This document shows positions 15,371 to 23,567 of a stretch of DNA of 24,948 nt, one piece after another. Positions within the stretch are counted from its first letter, which is position 1, and each line of letters starts with the position of its first letter. The DNA is taken from the NCBI GenBank assembly GCA_038239195.1, contig JBBSEZ010000103.1, positions 1 through 24,948 of the forward strand, in the 5' to 3' direction. The DNA comes from JBBSEZ01 sp038239195 (GTDB lineage: Bacteria > Planctomycetota > Planctomycetia > Gemmatales > Gemmataceae). Below the pieces are notes generated by a model that ran no database searches, was not told the DNA's origin, and was given only the letters and a program-made list of their open reading frames with translations. The position numbers were made by a program, and so were the translations under genes.

Positions 15371-15400
15371 ACTATAGACTGATCGGTCTAGAGATTTCAA
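15371..15400 (-). promoter_or_regulatory. Promoter of the TetR-exporter operon
   Basis: On the minus strand, TTGAAA (15400-15395) and TATAGT (15376-15371) are 18 bp apart. Operator 2 fills the spacer and operator 1 covers the start site, so repressor binding would block RNA polymerase. The leader would be about 40 bases. Confidence 0.65.
15375..15390. promoter_or_regulatory. TetR operator 2
   Basis: TAGACTGATCGGTCTA is the same 16-bp palindrome as operator 1 with one arm mismatch and a different 2-bp centre. It lies between the -35 and -10 boxes. Confidence 0.72.
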
Positions 15401-15448
15401 GAGGGATCGCGGAAAAATGGGGGAGATGAGCAGGAGGTGAGGGGCAAT

Positions 15449-15504
15449 CGCGAAACGGCAAGCAAGAAGGGGCGCGAGCTCTCCCTCTTGCTTGCCGTTT
15501 CGCG
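15449..15504. repeat. Hairpin repeat behind the DsbB-like gene
   Basis: Arms 15449-15471 and 15483-15504 are inverted, with 19 consecutive paired bases (CGCGAAACGGCAAGCAAGA in the left arm). A 24-base match to the left arm occurs at 152-175 with one substitution. It ends 4 bp from the stop codon of the DsbB-like gene and may terminate the long minus-strand cluster. Confidence 0.7.
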
Positions 15505-15508
15505 CGTT

Positions 15509-16054
15509 TCACTCCGGCGCAACGTAGGGGCGCCGGCAGACGATGGGAGGGCCGGCGTGTTCCTTGGTGGGCGCGGGCGGGAGCGGCGGATTGCTCGTGC
15601 AGCAGGCCAGCGCGAGGAGCAGGCCGAGGGCGATGGCGCCGGCGCTGGCGACTTGCTGGCGCGCAGCGGCGCCGAACGCGTCGAGGAGCAGCAACGCCGT
15701 CAGGAGGGCGAACGCCGCGAGGCTCTGCGTCGGGACGGTGCCGAGGCCGAACACGCCCAGCGGGCACTCCAGCGTACCGTTCGCTTCGAGAGAGACGTGA
15801 AACCCGGCGACTGCCAGCCCGGCGTTCGCCAGGGGGAGCGCCATCGCGCTGATCGAGGCCGTCGGCGCGAGCTGCGCGATCAATCCGACGGCGAGCACGG
15901 CCAGCGCGGCCAGCGCAAAGGCGCGCTGGTAGAAGCAGAGCGGGCACGCTTGCAGCTTCATGCCCAGGCTCAGGTAGAGGCTCCCGGCACTGGTCGCCAG
16001 GGCCACGCCCAGCGCGAGCCAGGGGACCAGCCGCTGCAAGGCTGCGTTGTTCAT
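15509..16054 (-). CDS. DsbB-like disulfide bond formation protein
   Basis: This 181-residue protein has four or five transmembrane helices (about 10-30, 44-62, 68-86, 108-126, 134-152). A CPLC motif (C37-C40) lies just after the first helix, in the setting LQACPLCFYQRAFALAAL. This matches the DsbB signature 'CpLCi.QR' and the quinone-linked redox site. DsbB normally has a second cysteine pair in the loop before the last helix. Here only C97 (LECPLG) is seen there, and further cysteines lie at 151, 152 and 173 near the C-terminus. Oxidation of a DsbA-like partner is the expected role, but the relay must differ. It starts 16 bp behind the PP2C fusion gene on the same strand, so it is probably the last gene of that cluster. 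Confidence 0.82.
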   Translation of the reverse strand: MNNAALQRLVPWLALGVALATSAGSLYLSLGMKLQACPLCFYQRAFALAALAVLAVGLIAQLAPTASISAMALPLANAGLAVAGFHVSLEANGTLECPLGVFGLGTVPTQSLAAFALLTALLLLDAFGAAARQQVASAGAIALGLLLALACCTSNPPLPPAPTKEHAGPPIVCRRPYVAPE

Positions 16055-16070
16055 CGGGCCCTCTCGGCGA

Positions 16071-18308
16071 TCAGGTCGCCCGCACGACCACCACGGTGGC
16101 GTTGTCGGTGGCGCCCTCGATGTTGGTCAGGTTGACCAGCCGGCGCGCCGCCATCTGGGACGACTCCGCCTCGCGCTGCAACATGAACGCCAGGTCCTTG
16201 CCCGAGATGTGGTTCGACAGGCCGTCGGAGCAGACGACCACCCAGTCGCCCGGCTTGAGGACGCCCGCGTACACGCCTGGCTCGACGTCGGGTTGCCCGC
16301 CGATGGCCTGCTGGAGCTCGTTGCGGCGCGGGTGCGTCTCCGCCTCCTCCGCCGTCAGCGTGCCCAACTCGACCAGCCGATTCACCAGCGTCTGGTCGCG
16401 CGTCAACTGAACCATCTGGCCCTGGTGGAGGTGATAGGTCCGGCTGTCGCCGACGTGGCCGACGATGACGTTGCGGCCATCCACGTAGACCGCCTCCGCC
16501 GTGCAACCCATGCCGCGCCGCTTCGTCCCCGGGGCGCGGGAGGCGGCGAAGACCTGTTTGTTGGCCTCCCGGAGGGCGGCCTTGAGCGCCTTCTTGATCG
16601 CGTCCACGTCGGCGGCGGGGCCGGCGTGGCCCTCGGGGCGCGACATCTGCGTCAGCACGTCGGTGCCGAAGTGCGAGGCGCCGCCCAGGGCGTTGAACGG
16701 CTTTTGCGCCAGCAGCGTCTGGCGCAACACCTGGATGGCCAGGGCCGCCGCGACCTCGCCGGCCTCGTAGCCGCCCATGCCGTCGCACAGCAGGATGAGT
16801 ACCGACTCGCCGACGTCGTCCTGGCGCGATTCGGCGCCGTGGTAGACGGCGAAGGCATCTTCGTTGCCGGTGCGCACGATGCCCGTCGTCGTCCAGGAGG
16901 CGACCTCGAGGCGCACGTTGTCGTAACTGCGCTTCATCACTTCGAGGACGTGCGCCAGCTCGGTGAAGCCGGTGGCGTCTTCCTTGCTGGCCTCGTCGGT
17001 GGGGAAGCGCACCTCGACCTCGCGGCGGAAGGTCTTGAGCAGGAGCCGGGCCAGGGCCGGGTGCAGGTCGGGGAACTTGGCGAGCACGGGCTTGGGATGG
17101 CCCGCCCCGGCGCGGTCGAACTCGGCCTCGGTCAGTTCGCGCCCCAGGTGCAAGGCGTAGATCATCGCGCCGAAGCTATAGAGCTCGGAGCGAGCGTCGG
17201 CCGTGGCGGGGGACGAGAGGAGCTCCGGCGCCGTGTAGAGCCGGCCGCGGATCGGCGCGTCGGCGGGGACGGGGATGGGCAGCAGATCGGACAGGTCGGC
17301 GATGCGGACGTGGCCATCGGTGCCGAGGACGACGACGTCGGGGCGCAGCCCTTCGAGCATGGCGTTGCCCTGGTGGAGGCGGTGCAGCACCTCGGCGAGC
17401 TCGGCGAGGTGCCCGAAGCGCTCCCCCGGGGCGGCGTCGGGATCGTCCCAGGCATCCCACAGCGATTGGCCGGTGGGGGCCTCCTCGACGAGATACTCGA
17501 ATTCCTGGGCGTCGTCGGTGAAATAGGCCAGCTCCTCCGGGAGGGCGGGGTGCTCGAGCGTGCGCAGCAGCCGGCGCTCCCAGGCGATGCTCGGCCAGGG
17601 GGGCTGGCCGGTCAACACCTGCGTGACGGGCGAGGAGATTGCCTCATCGAAGGTGGGCAAGATTTCTTCGCTCCCGTCCTCTTCCACGGGGACGGCCTCG
17701 AGGACGGGCTCGGCGACGAACTCGGCGAGGGCCTCGACCGTGGGCGGCGGTAACTGCTGGCGCAGCACGAAGACCGGGACGGGCGGCCGCGAGCCGTCGC
17801 CGTGGTCCACGGCGCGGAAGCGCGTCACGCCCAGGCGGTCGCTGACCTGCTCGCCCAGTTCGTAGCGCTCTTGCAGGCGCATGCCGGGGGCGGGTGGGGC
17901 TGGCGCGGCCACGGGGCCGGCGGCGGCGACGGCGGCAGGGGCGCTCTTCGCCTCCAACTCCGCGGGAGAGAAACAGTAGCCGCAATCGCCACACCACGAC
18001 TGCTTCTTGGCGTTGACCCAGTCGCAGACTGGACAGCGTACGTCGGGCGCGGGCGGCGCCTCCGCAGGCGGGGCTTCCGCGGCAGGGGGCGCCTCGATCG
18101 CCAGCGGGGCCTCCTCAACGGGAGGGGCGCCGGCGGACACGGGCAGGGCGAGCGGGACGGTCTCGGGCGGCAGGCCCTCACCGGCGGGGACCGGGACGGC
18201 CACGGGCACCGCGAGGGGAGGGCTCGTGTCCCAGATCGGCAGCACGTCTTCGGCGGCCGGCGCTTGGCCGGCCGTCGCCGTGGGGTCGGAGGGAGAGTTC
18301 GAGGACAT
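16071..18308 (-). CDS. Zinc ribbon - pseudokinase - PP2C phosphatase fusion
   Basis: This 745-residue protein starts with an Ala/Pro/Val-rich tail (1-90). A zinc ribbon follows (C92, C95, C106, C109, in CPVCDWVNAKKQSWCGDCG). A kinase-like domain spans about 148-460. It lacks the catalytic residues: the VAIK lysine position reads VFVLRQ, the HRD loop reads LEGLRPDVVVL (Gly at the aspartate position), and DFG reads DLS. It still keeps the APE-like YTAPELL and the SELYSFG helix. The C-terminal PP2C domain (about 468-745) has all metal aspartates: D484 (GNEDAF), D509 (CDGMGG), D695 (SDGLSN) and D735 (TDNATV). It should be an active Ser/Thr phosphatase with a pseudokinase used for binding or regulation. 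It follows the zinc-ribbon kinase gene after 54 bp and probably reverses that kinase's action. Confidence 0.9.
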   Translation of the reverse strand: MSSNSPSDPTATAGQAPAAEDVLPIWDTSPPLAVPVAVPVPAGEGLPPETVPLALPVSAGAPPVEEAPLAIEAPPAAEAPPAEAPPAPDVRCPVCDWVNAKKQSWCGDCGYCFSPAELEAKSAPAAVAAAGPVAAPAPPAPGMRLQERYELGEQVSDRLGVTRFRAVDHGDGSRPPVPVFVLRQQLPPPTVEALAEFVAEPVLEAVPVEEDGSEEILPTFDEAISSPVTQVLTGQPPWPSIAWERRLLRTLEHPALPEELAYFTDDAQEFEYLVEEAPTGQSLWDAWDDPDAAPGERFGHLAELAEVLHRLHQGNAMLEGLRPDVVVLGTDGHVRIADLSDLLPIPVPADAPIRGRLYTAPELLSSPATADARSELYSFGAMIYALHLGRELTEAEFDRAGAGHPKPVLAKFPDLHPALARLLLKTFRREVEVRFPTDEASKEDATGFTELAHVLEVMKRSYDNVRLEVASWTTTGIVRTGNEDAFAVYHGAESRQDDVGESVLILLCDGMGGYEAGEVAAALAIQVLRQTLLAQKPFNALGGASHFGTDVLTQMSRPEGHAGPAADVDAIKKALKAALREANKQVFAASRAPGTKRRGMGCTAEAVYVDGRNVIVGHVGDSRTYHLHQGQMVQLTRDQTLVNRLVELGTLTAEEAETHPRRNELQQAIGGQPDVEPGVYAGVLKPGDWVVVCSDGLSNHISGKDLAFMLQREAESSQMAARRLVNLTNIEGATDNATVVVVRAT

Positions 18309-18362
18309 GCGAATCTCAACCAGGGGTTAGTAGGTTCGTGTTTCGCCCGGCGAGCGGGGAGG

Positions 18363-19805
18363 TCAGCGTTGACGGTTGCCGCAGAAGACGCAGTAGCGGC
18401 TGCCCATGCGGTTCTGCTGTCCGCAGTGCTGGCATGGGGGCGTCGCGCCGGTCAGCGGCTCGGCGCACTTGGAGCAGTACGGCTCGCGCACCTTGTTGAC
18501 GGTCTGACACTTCTTGCAGGCCAACTCGCTGGAGACGCGGCGCCGATCCAGGTCGCCCTTGATCTCCGCCGCCGAGAAATAGCGCTCGTTGATGTCCTCG
18601 GCGAGGTTGATCTTGATGAGGTCGTAGAACCACCGCTGATCGGCGGGGATCGACCCGTCGCCCAGGCGCGACTCGATCTCGCGCGCCGTGTGGTAGCCCT
18701 CCGGCGGCTTGCCCGTCGACAGGTGGTACATCGTTCCCGCGAGCGCGAACAGGTCGCTGCGCGGCTCGGGGCGGCCGATGATCTGCTCGGGGGGGGCATA
18801 GCCTTCGGTGTAGACGCGCGTCTTGGCCTTCTTCCAGTCCTGCGCCGTGCGGCCGAGGTCGCGCGCCGTGCCGAAGTCGATCATCTTGATCGACTTGCCG
18901 TCCGGCAGGAGCATGATGTTGTCGGGCTTGAGGTCGCGGTGGACCAGGGCCGGCATCTGCGAGTGCATGTGCTGGAGCACGTCGCAGATGGCCTTCGCCC
19001 AATCGACGACCTGCTCCATGTTGAACGGCTGGTTGTTGTTGGCCTCCATCAGCTTGAGGAGGTCTTGCCCGCGGATGAACTCCATCACGAGGTGAGCGCT
19101 CTGGCCCTGCTCGATCAGGTCCTGGATGCGCGGCACGATGGGGATCATTTCGAGCGAGCGCAGGATCTCGGCCTCGCGGCGGAAGAAGTTCAGGCGGATG
19201 GCGAACTCCTGCGGGTCGGTGCAGATCATGTCCTTGATCGCGACCTCGCGGTTGTTCGCCTTGGTGTCCTCGGCGAGATAGACCGCGCCGAAGCCGCCCA
19301 TGGCGAGCTTCTTCTTGATCTTGTAGCGATTGTGCAGGACGTGCCCGGGCGGGTACGGGAGCACCTCGCTACAGCGCTGGCAGTAGCGCTCGCCCGGCGG
19401 GTTGGCGACGCCACACGCCGGGTTGGTACACATGCTGACGGCGCCGTCGGCCTCGGCGCCGGCCGCCTCCGACTGGATCAGGAAGCCGCAGTCCATGCAG
19501 GCGATGGCGCCTTCGAGCAGCGCCGAGCCGCAGGCCGGGCAGGCGGTCGGGCCCTTCGCCGTTGTCGTCGGGGGTGGGGCCACGGTCGGGGTGGCCGGCC
19601 TGCTCGCCGGGGGGGCGGCCGGGCGCGTGGCGACGGCGGCGCCCCCCGCGGCGCCAACGGCGGCGCCAACGGCGGCGGGGGCCGGCGCGCCGGCCCCGGC
19701 GGTGAAGACGTTCTGACACTTCGGGCAGCGGAACTGCTTGCCGGCCGAGTTGTCGGGCAGCTGCATCCCCGTCTTGCAGGTTGGGCACGCGATGACCATC
19801 GGCAT
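18363..19805 (-). CDS. Ser/Thr protein kinase with five zinc ribbons
   Basis: This 480-residue kinase has three N-terminal zinc ribbons: C7/C10/C27/C30 (MJ0042-like), C89/C92/C103/C106, and C126/C131/C142/C145. An Ala/Pro linker lies between the first two. The kinase domain spans about 161-425: glycine loop MGGFGAVY, VAIK lysine K191, HRDLKPDN with D291, DFG at 310-312, and APPEQ. All catalytic residues are present. Two more ribbons follow at C430/C433/C444/C447 and C458/C461/C472/C475. There is no membrane helix, so it is cytoplasmic. The start MPMVIACPTC at 19805 begins directly with the first ribbon. Longer upstream reading is out of character. It lies between the membrane FHA gene (gap 74 bp) and the PP2C fusion. 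It is the likely writer for the FHA readers of the cluster. Confidence 0.92.
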   Translation of the reverse strand: MPMVIACPTCKTGMQLPDNSAGKQFRCPKCQNVFTAGAGAPAPAAVGAAVGAAGGAAVATRPAAPPASRPATPTVAPPPTTTAKGPTACPACGSALLEGAIACMDCGFLIQSEAAGAEADGAVSMCTNPACGVANPPGERYCQRCSEVLPYPPGHVLHNRYKIKKKLAMGGFGAVYLAEDTKANNREVAIKDMICTDPQEFAIRLNFFRREAEILRSLEMIPIVPRIQDLIEQGQSAHLVMEFIRGQDLLKLMEANNNQPFNMEQVVDWAKAICDVLQHMHSQMPALVHRDLKPDNIMLLPDGKSIKMIDFGTARDLGRTAQDWKKAKTRVYTEGYAPPEQIIGRPEPRSDLFALAGTMYHLSTGKPPEGYHTAREIESRLGDGSIPADQRWFYDLIKINLAEDINERYFSAAEIKGDLDRRRVSSELACKKCQTVNKVREPYCSKCAEPLTGATPPCQHCGQQNRMGSRYCVFCGNRQR

Positions 19806-19879
19806 GGTGAGTCTCGTTCGGGCGTCAGAACGCGGCGGCGGGCCGCGGGAACCAAGAGGGACTCGACACCGGGCGGAGG

Positions 19880-20800
19880 CTATTTCCTCTTTTGTCTCTC
19901 GCCGAACTCCAGCACACTCTTGCCGACGCGGATCTCGTCGCCGGACTTCAGCGCGGTGGGGCGGGAGATGGCCTCGTCGTTGAGGAAGGTCTGGCCCTCC
20001 TCGGCGATGTGACACAGGAGATAGCGATTGTTCTTGAGCTGGATGGCGGCGTGCTTCTTCTCGATGCCCGGGTCGCCGAAGAGGCCGAGGTCGCAGCCCT
20101 CCGCCCGGCCGATGACCGTCTCGTCCTTGCTGAGCATCAGCTCGCGCCCGGCCCGGAAGCCCGACGCCACCTTGACCCACGCCTCCTTGAGGACGACCTG
20201 GGCCAGCCCGATCAGCAGACCGATGCAGACGCCGAAGATCACCAGCCCCATCGTCAGGCCGCTGCGCGGGAAGAATCGGTTGCCGAGGACCAGCAGGCCG
20301 GCGAACGGCACGCCCCCGATGACCCCACCCAAAAACCCGCCGAGGACGCCGTTGATGACCTTCTTGATGGGGGCGCGCATGTCCTGACTGGTGGTGACGG
20401 CGCGGAAGAGGTCGTAGGCGCCGATCGACCCGCCAATCAGCACGCCGACGAGCACCCAGCCGAACGTGATCGGTATCCAGGCCAGGAGCAGGGGGAGGTG
20501 CTCGCCGAGCAGGGAGTAGAGCCCCTGGCCGACCAGCCCGCCGAACAGCCCGGCGAACAGCCCCAGCCCCATGCAGACGAAGACGCGGAGGAAGCGCTGC
20601 ATCCCGACGGAGTTGAGCAGGGCGTCGATCAGGCCGACGGCGCCGGCGACGAGCATGCCGAGCACCCCGCCGATCAGCGCGGCGCGCAGCCAGAGCTGGT
20701 CGATGTTGCGAATGCCGACGCCTTGCACGAGGGCCCAGGCGAGGAAGGCGGCCCACCCGCCGCAGAGGGCACAGTAGTAGATGAAGAGCTTGAACGACAT
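19880..20800 (-). CDS. Polytopic membrane protein with C-terminal FHA domain
   Basis: This is a 306-residue protein. Residues 1-205 hold about six glycine-rich transmembrane helices (for example 4-27, 38-62, 72-98, 105-128, 150-172, 182-204). The segments GGVLGMLVAGAVG and GGFLGGVIGG resemble glycine zippers. Residues 220-300 form a cytoplasmic FHA domain: ETVIGRAEGCDLGL (G231, R232), KKHAAIQL (H250) and a strand ending QTFLNDE (N274). FHA domains bind phosphothreonine. The usual Ser-Arg-x-x-His and Asn-Gly-Thr motifs are only partly kept here, so affinity or specificity may differ. It could bring phosphorylated cluster proteins to the membrane. It starts 23 bp after the stop of the large zinc-ribbon protein gene. 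Confidence 0.85.
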   Translation of the reverse strand: MSFKLFIYYCALCGGWAAFLAWALVQGVGIRNIDQLWLRAALIGGVLGMLVAGAVGLIDALLNSVGMQRFLRVFVCMGLGLFAGLFGGLVGQGLYSLLGEHLPLLLAWIPITFGWVLVGVLIGGSIGAYDLFRAVTTSQDMRAPIKKVINGVLGGFLGGVIGGVPFAGLLVLGNRFFPRSGLTMGLVIFGVCIGLLIGLAQVVLKEAWVKVASGFRAGRELMLSKDETVIGRAEGCDLGLFGDPGIEKKHAAIQLKNNRYLLCHIAEEGQTFLNDEAISRPTALKSGDEIRVGKSVLEFGERQKRK

Positions 20801-20823
20801 CGTGCTGTCACGCCTTCTTCCGG

Positions 20824-23469
20824 TTAGCCGAAGAAGCTCGACCCCTTGACCTGGACCGACTGCGTCGCCTTCTTGCCGCCCGAGGTGGCGTTGATCTGGG
20901 ACGTCCCCTGGCCCCCGGCCCGGACGCGCCAGAAGACGCGCGCCTGTCCTCTGCCGGCGTCCTTGACGTCCTTGACTTCCTGCTCGGCCTTCTCGCCCGA
21001 GGCGAACGACAGCCCTTCGGGGAGCTCCAACTTGACCTTCTGCCCGTTCTTCGGGTTCCACACGATGCCGGTGACGACGAACTCGCGCCCCGGCTGGACC
21101 GCGGCGGGCACGCGCAGCGCCAGCAGGTCGCCGACCTCCAACTTGCTCAGGCCGTAGGTGAACGCCATGTGGCGCGTCTCGCCCGGCTGGAGCTCCTTTT
21201 CGTCCCAGTAGATCGCCACGCACGAGTCGCCGCTCTCTTCGTCGGGGGGCTTGATCGGCTGCGGCTTCCAGTCCCAACCGATCTCGGGGTTCCCCGGGTA
21301 GCGGCAGATGCGCAGCCGGCTCGGCTCGTCCAGCTCGATGTTGGGTAGGCCGAGCCCGCGCAGCCCCATCCGCACGGTCGTGCCGGGGTCGTACTTCTCG
21401 TCCTTGCCCTTGCCCTTTTCGGGGGCGGGGTTCTCGATGGCCTCGATGTAGACGGGCACGTCCTTGCCGTCGAAGTCCTCCATCGTATCGACCAGTTTGC
21501 TTCGACCGTCGATGGCGAACGGCACGCCGTCGTTGTTGCCGATGTAAGTGTCGAGCATCACGCGCAGGCCGACCTTCCGGGGGATCGTCCCATAGTTCTT
21601 GGCTCGGTAGTAGACCAGGATCGTGTCGAGCAGCCCCGTCGTTCCCGGCACGATCTCGACGTGCTGGCGCACGACGACTTGCTCGCCGCTGAAGTCGAAG
21701 TCGGAGGCCCAGCCGTGGCGCGGCTCTTTCAGCTTGAAGCGCTTGCGGTCCCTCTGCCAGCGATTCTGTCCGATGATCTTGCCGTACTGGTAGTCGTACC
21801 CGCCGATCTTGACACGCGTGTTGTTGGTCGCGCCTTGAGCGTCGGCCGTCAGCTTCTTCCCGCGCGCCTTGTTCTCCGGGTCGGCCGAGGCCAGCATCAC
21901 CACCCCGAAGCGGTTGTCGCTGCTGAAGCTCACCCCAAGCACGGGCTTCTTGTCCTTCAGCCCGCTCAGGTCGAGCTGCCAGGCGTCGGCGCTCAGGTCG
22001 TCGCCCTTCAGGACGGCCGCCTTGGGCGGGAACGCGAAGTCGAAGATCACCACGCCCAGCACCGCGACCATCAACGCCAGGGCGGGCATGGCGTGGAGGA
22101 AAACGTTGGAGTCGTTCTTGGAGCGTCGGGCCCGCGCCACCGGGGCGGCGGCCACGGGCTCTTCGACCTCCACGTGGGCCCGCGAGGGCGGGCGCTTGGT
22201 GGCGACCGGCTCCAGCGCCTTGATTTCTTCATCGACGGGGGCCGGCGCGTTGAAGTCGAAGCCGCCCGTGACCCCCAGGGTAACGGGCACGACGAAGCGC
22301 TGGTTGCCGTTGGCTTGCACCGTCAGTTGGCCGTTGAGCGTCTCGCCGGGGCGGTTGGGCACCGTGGGCACGGCGAGGTTGATGGTGGCGACGCGGCCGT
22401 TGAATTTGGGGCGGCCGACCTCGAGCCAGGGGACGTTGCTGACGGCGTGGGCGTAGACGGGCCGCTTCTCCTGGCTGGTGACTTCGAGGCTCAGCCGGAG
22501 TTGTTGGCCGGGCTCGCCGCTGAGGACGATCTCGCGCTGGCTGATGTCCACTTTGGGCGGCTTGGTGACGCCGAGGGCCTCGAAGAACTGCTGCACGGCG
22601 GCGAGGCCCGAGGCGGCGGGGACCTTGACCGGGTAGGTCCAGCCGTTGACCTCGTACCACTTCTCGACCTCGCCGGCCTCGAACAGGGGGGCGGACTCCT
22701 TGGGGCTCGCCTGGCACTTCTCGGCGATCTGGCGCGGGCTCTTGGCGCCGGCGAGCGATCCACTGGGGAACGGCTTGACGGGGACCTCGGCGCGGACGAC
22801 GACGGTGAAGGTCCCGCCGTTGGACTCGACGATGAGGCGCGCTTCGAGGGGCTTGTTGTTGGCGCGGAGTCGGTCGCCGCGCACGTGAACGGGCACGGTC
22901 AGTTCGTGGGTGAACTGGAAGTGTTTCTCAGCGGCGCCGGGCGCCTCGCCGAGCGCCAGCCAGACGCCATCGGTGCAGGTGATGGAGCCGTAGAGGAGGC
23001 GGGCGCCCTGGTTTTCGAGGTGCATCTCGAAGGAACTATCGTCGCCGACCTTGCGGACACCGAGGCTTACTTCGAGGGGGTCGATGCGCAGCCTTGGCTC
23101 GGCGAGGACGTCGCTGGGGAGCTTGGTGAGGAGCTGGTCGAGCCCGCGGTCGCGGTCGGGGAACTTGGCGGCCTCCTTGGCGGCGAAGGCGAGGTCGATG
23201 CGGCCGACCCCGCCGAGGAACGTCTCGAGGTAGCCCTGGTGGAGCAAGTCGCAGGCGGCCGACCAGTCCTCCTGACAGGCGAGGGCCAGTTCGTTGAAGC
23301 TGCGACAGGCTCGGCCGTTGGGGAAGACGAAGGCGTTGGTAAACGCCTGGGCGCCAACGGCGACGGGCCCGCCCTGCCGATTGTGGCCGGCCAGCGCGAA
23401 GCCGTCAAAATAGCAGTAGACGGCCTCGGTCGGGTTGGCGCGCGAACACTTGGTGCAGGTCTGGACCAT
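20824..23469 (-). CDS. Large zinc-ribbon single-pass membrane protein (possible sensor or scaffold)
   Basis: This is an 881-residue protein. Residues 5-22 form a ribbon with a variant fourth ligand (C5, C8, C19, D22, ending YCYFDG). Residues 45-120 form a helical module (FNELALACQEDWSAACDLL ... DRDRGLDQLL). Residues 125-235 and 310-402 look like two Ig-type beta-sandwiches. Between them lies a conserved-looking segment with SPRQIAEKCQASPKESA and GLAAVQQFFEALG. A basic linker leads to one transmembrane helix (about 457-480). The remaining 400 residues are beta-rich and should lie outside the cytoplasm (VMLDTYIGNNDGVPF is a striking motif). I do not recognise the whole. The start is uncertain: 23469 begins at the ribbon, and an ATG at 23493 would add 8 residues. 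Its place beside FHA, kinase and PP2C genes suggests a signal-receiving or scaffold role. Confidence 0.8.
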   Translation of the reverse strand: MVQTCTKCSRANPTEAVYCYFDGFALAGHNRQGGPVAVGAQAFTNAFVFPNGRACRSFNELALACQEDWSAACDLLHQGYLETFLGGVGRIDLAFAAKEAAKFPDRDRGLDQLLTKLPSDVLAEPRLRIDPLEVSLGVRKVGDDSSFEMHLENQGARLLYGSITCTDGVWLALGEAPGAAEKHFQFTHELTVPVHVRGDRLRANNKPLEARLIVESNGGTFTVVVRAEVPVKPFPSGSLAGAKSPRQIAEKCQASPKESAPLFEAGEVEKWYEVNGWTYPVKVPAASGLAAVQQFFEALGVTKPPKVDISQREIVLSGEPGQQLRLSLEVTSQEKRPVYAHAVSNVPWLEVGRPKFNGRVATINLAVPTVPNRPGETLNGQLTVQANGNQRFVVPVTLGVTGGFDFNAPAPVDEEIKALEPVATKRPPSRAHVEVEEPVAAAPVARARRSKNDSNVFLHAMPALALMVAVLGVVIFDFAFPPKAAVLKGDDLSADAWQLDLSGLKDKKPVLGVSFSSDNRFGVVMLASADPENKARGKKLTADAQGATNNTRVKIGGYDYQYGKIIGQNRWQRDRKRFKLKEPRHGWASDFDFSGEQVVVRQHVEIVPGTTGLLDTILVYYRAKNYGTIPRKVGLRVMLDTYIGNNDGVPFAIDGRSKLVDTMEDFDGKDVPVYIEAIENPAPEKGKGKDEKYDPGTTVRMGLRGLGLPNIELDEPSRLRICRYPGNPEIGWDWKPQPIKPPDEESGDSCVAIYWDEKELQPGETRHMAFTYGLSKLEVGDLLALRVPAAVQPGREFVVTGIVWNPKNGQKVKLELPEGLSFASGEKAEQEVKDVKDAGRGQARVFWRVRAGGQGTSQINATSGGKKATQSVQVKGSSFFG

Positions 23470-23567
23470 GGCTTTGTGTCTGTCCGTTACCATCTTCGCC
23501 CGGAAAGGCAACCGAGCGCCATGCTATGACGGGAGAACGATCTCCGCAAGGGACGCGCGCCCGATCC

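Noticed and set aside
16047..20012. Two long plus-strand open frames opposite the PP2C fusion and kinase genes
   Set aside because: They mirror conserved kinase and phosphatase codons and show biased His/Arg/Leu composition without domains.
21661..23529. Long plus-strand open frame opposite the large zinc-ribbon protein
   Set aside because: It is a shadow frame. The minus strand has a ribbon, membrane helix and structured domains.
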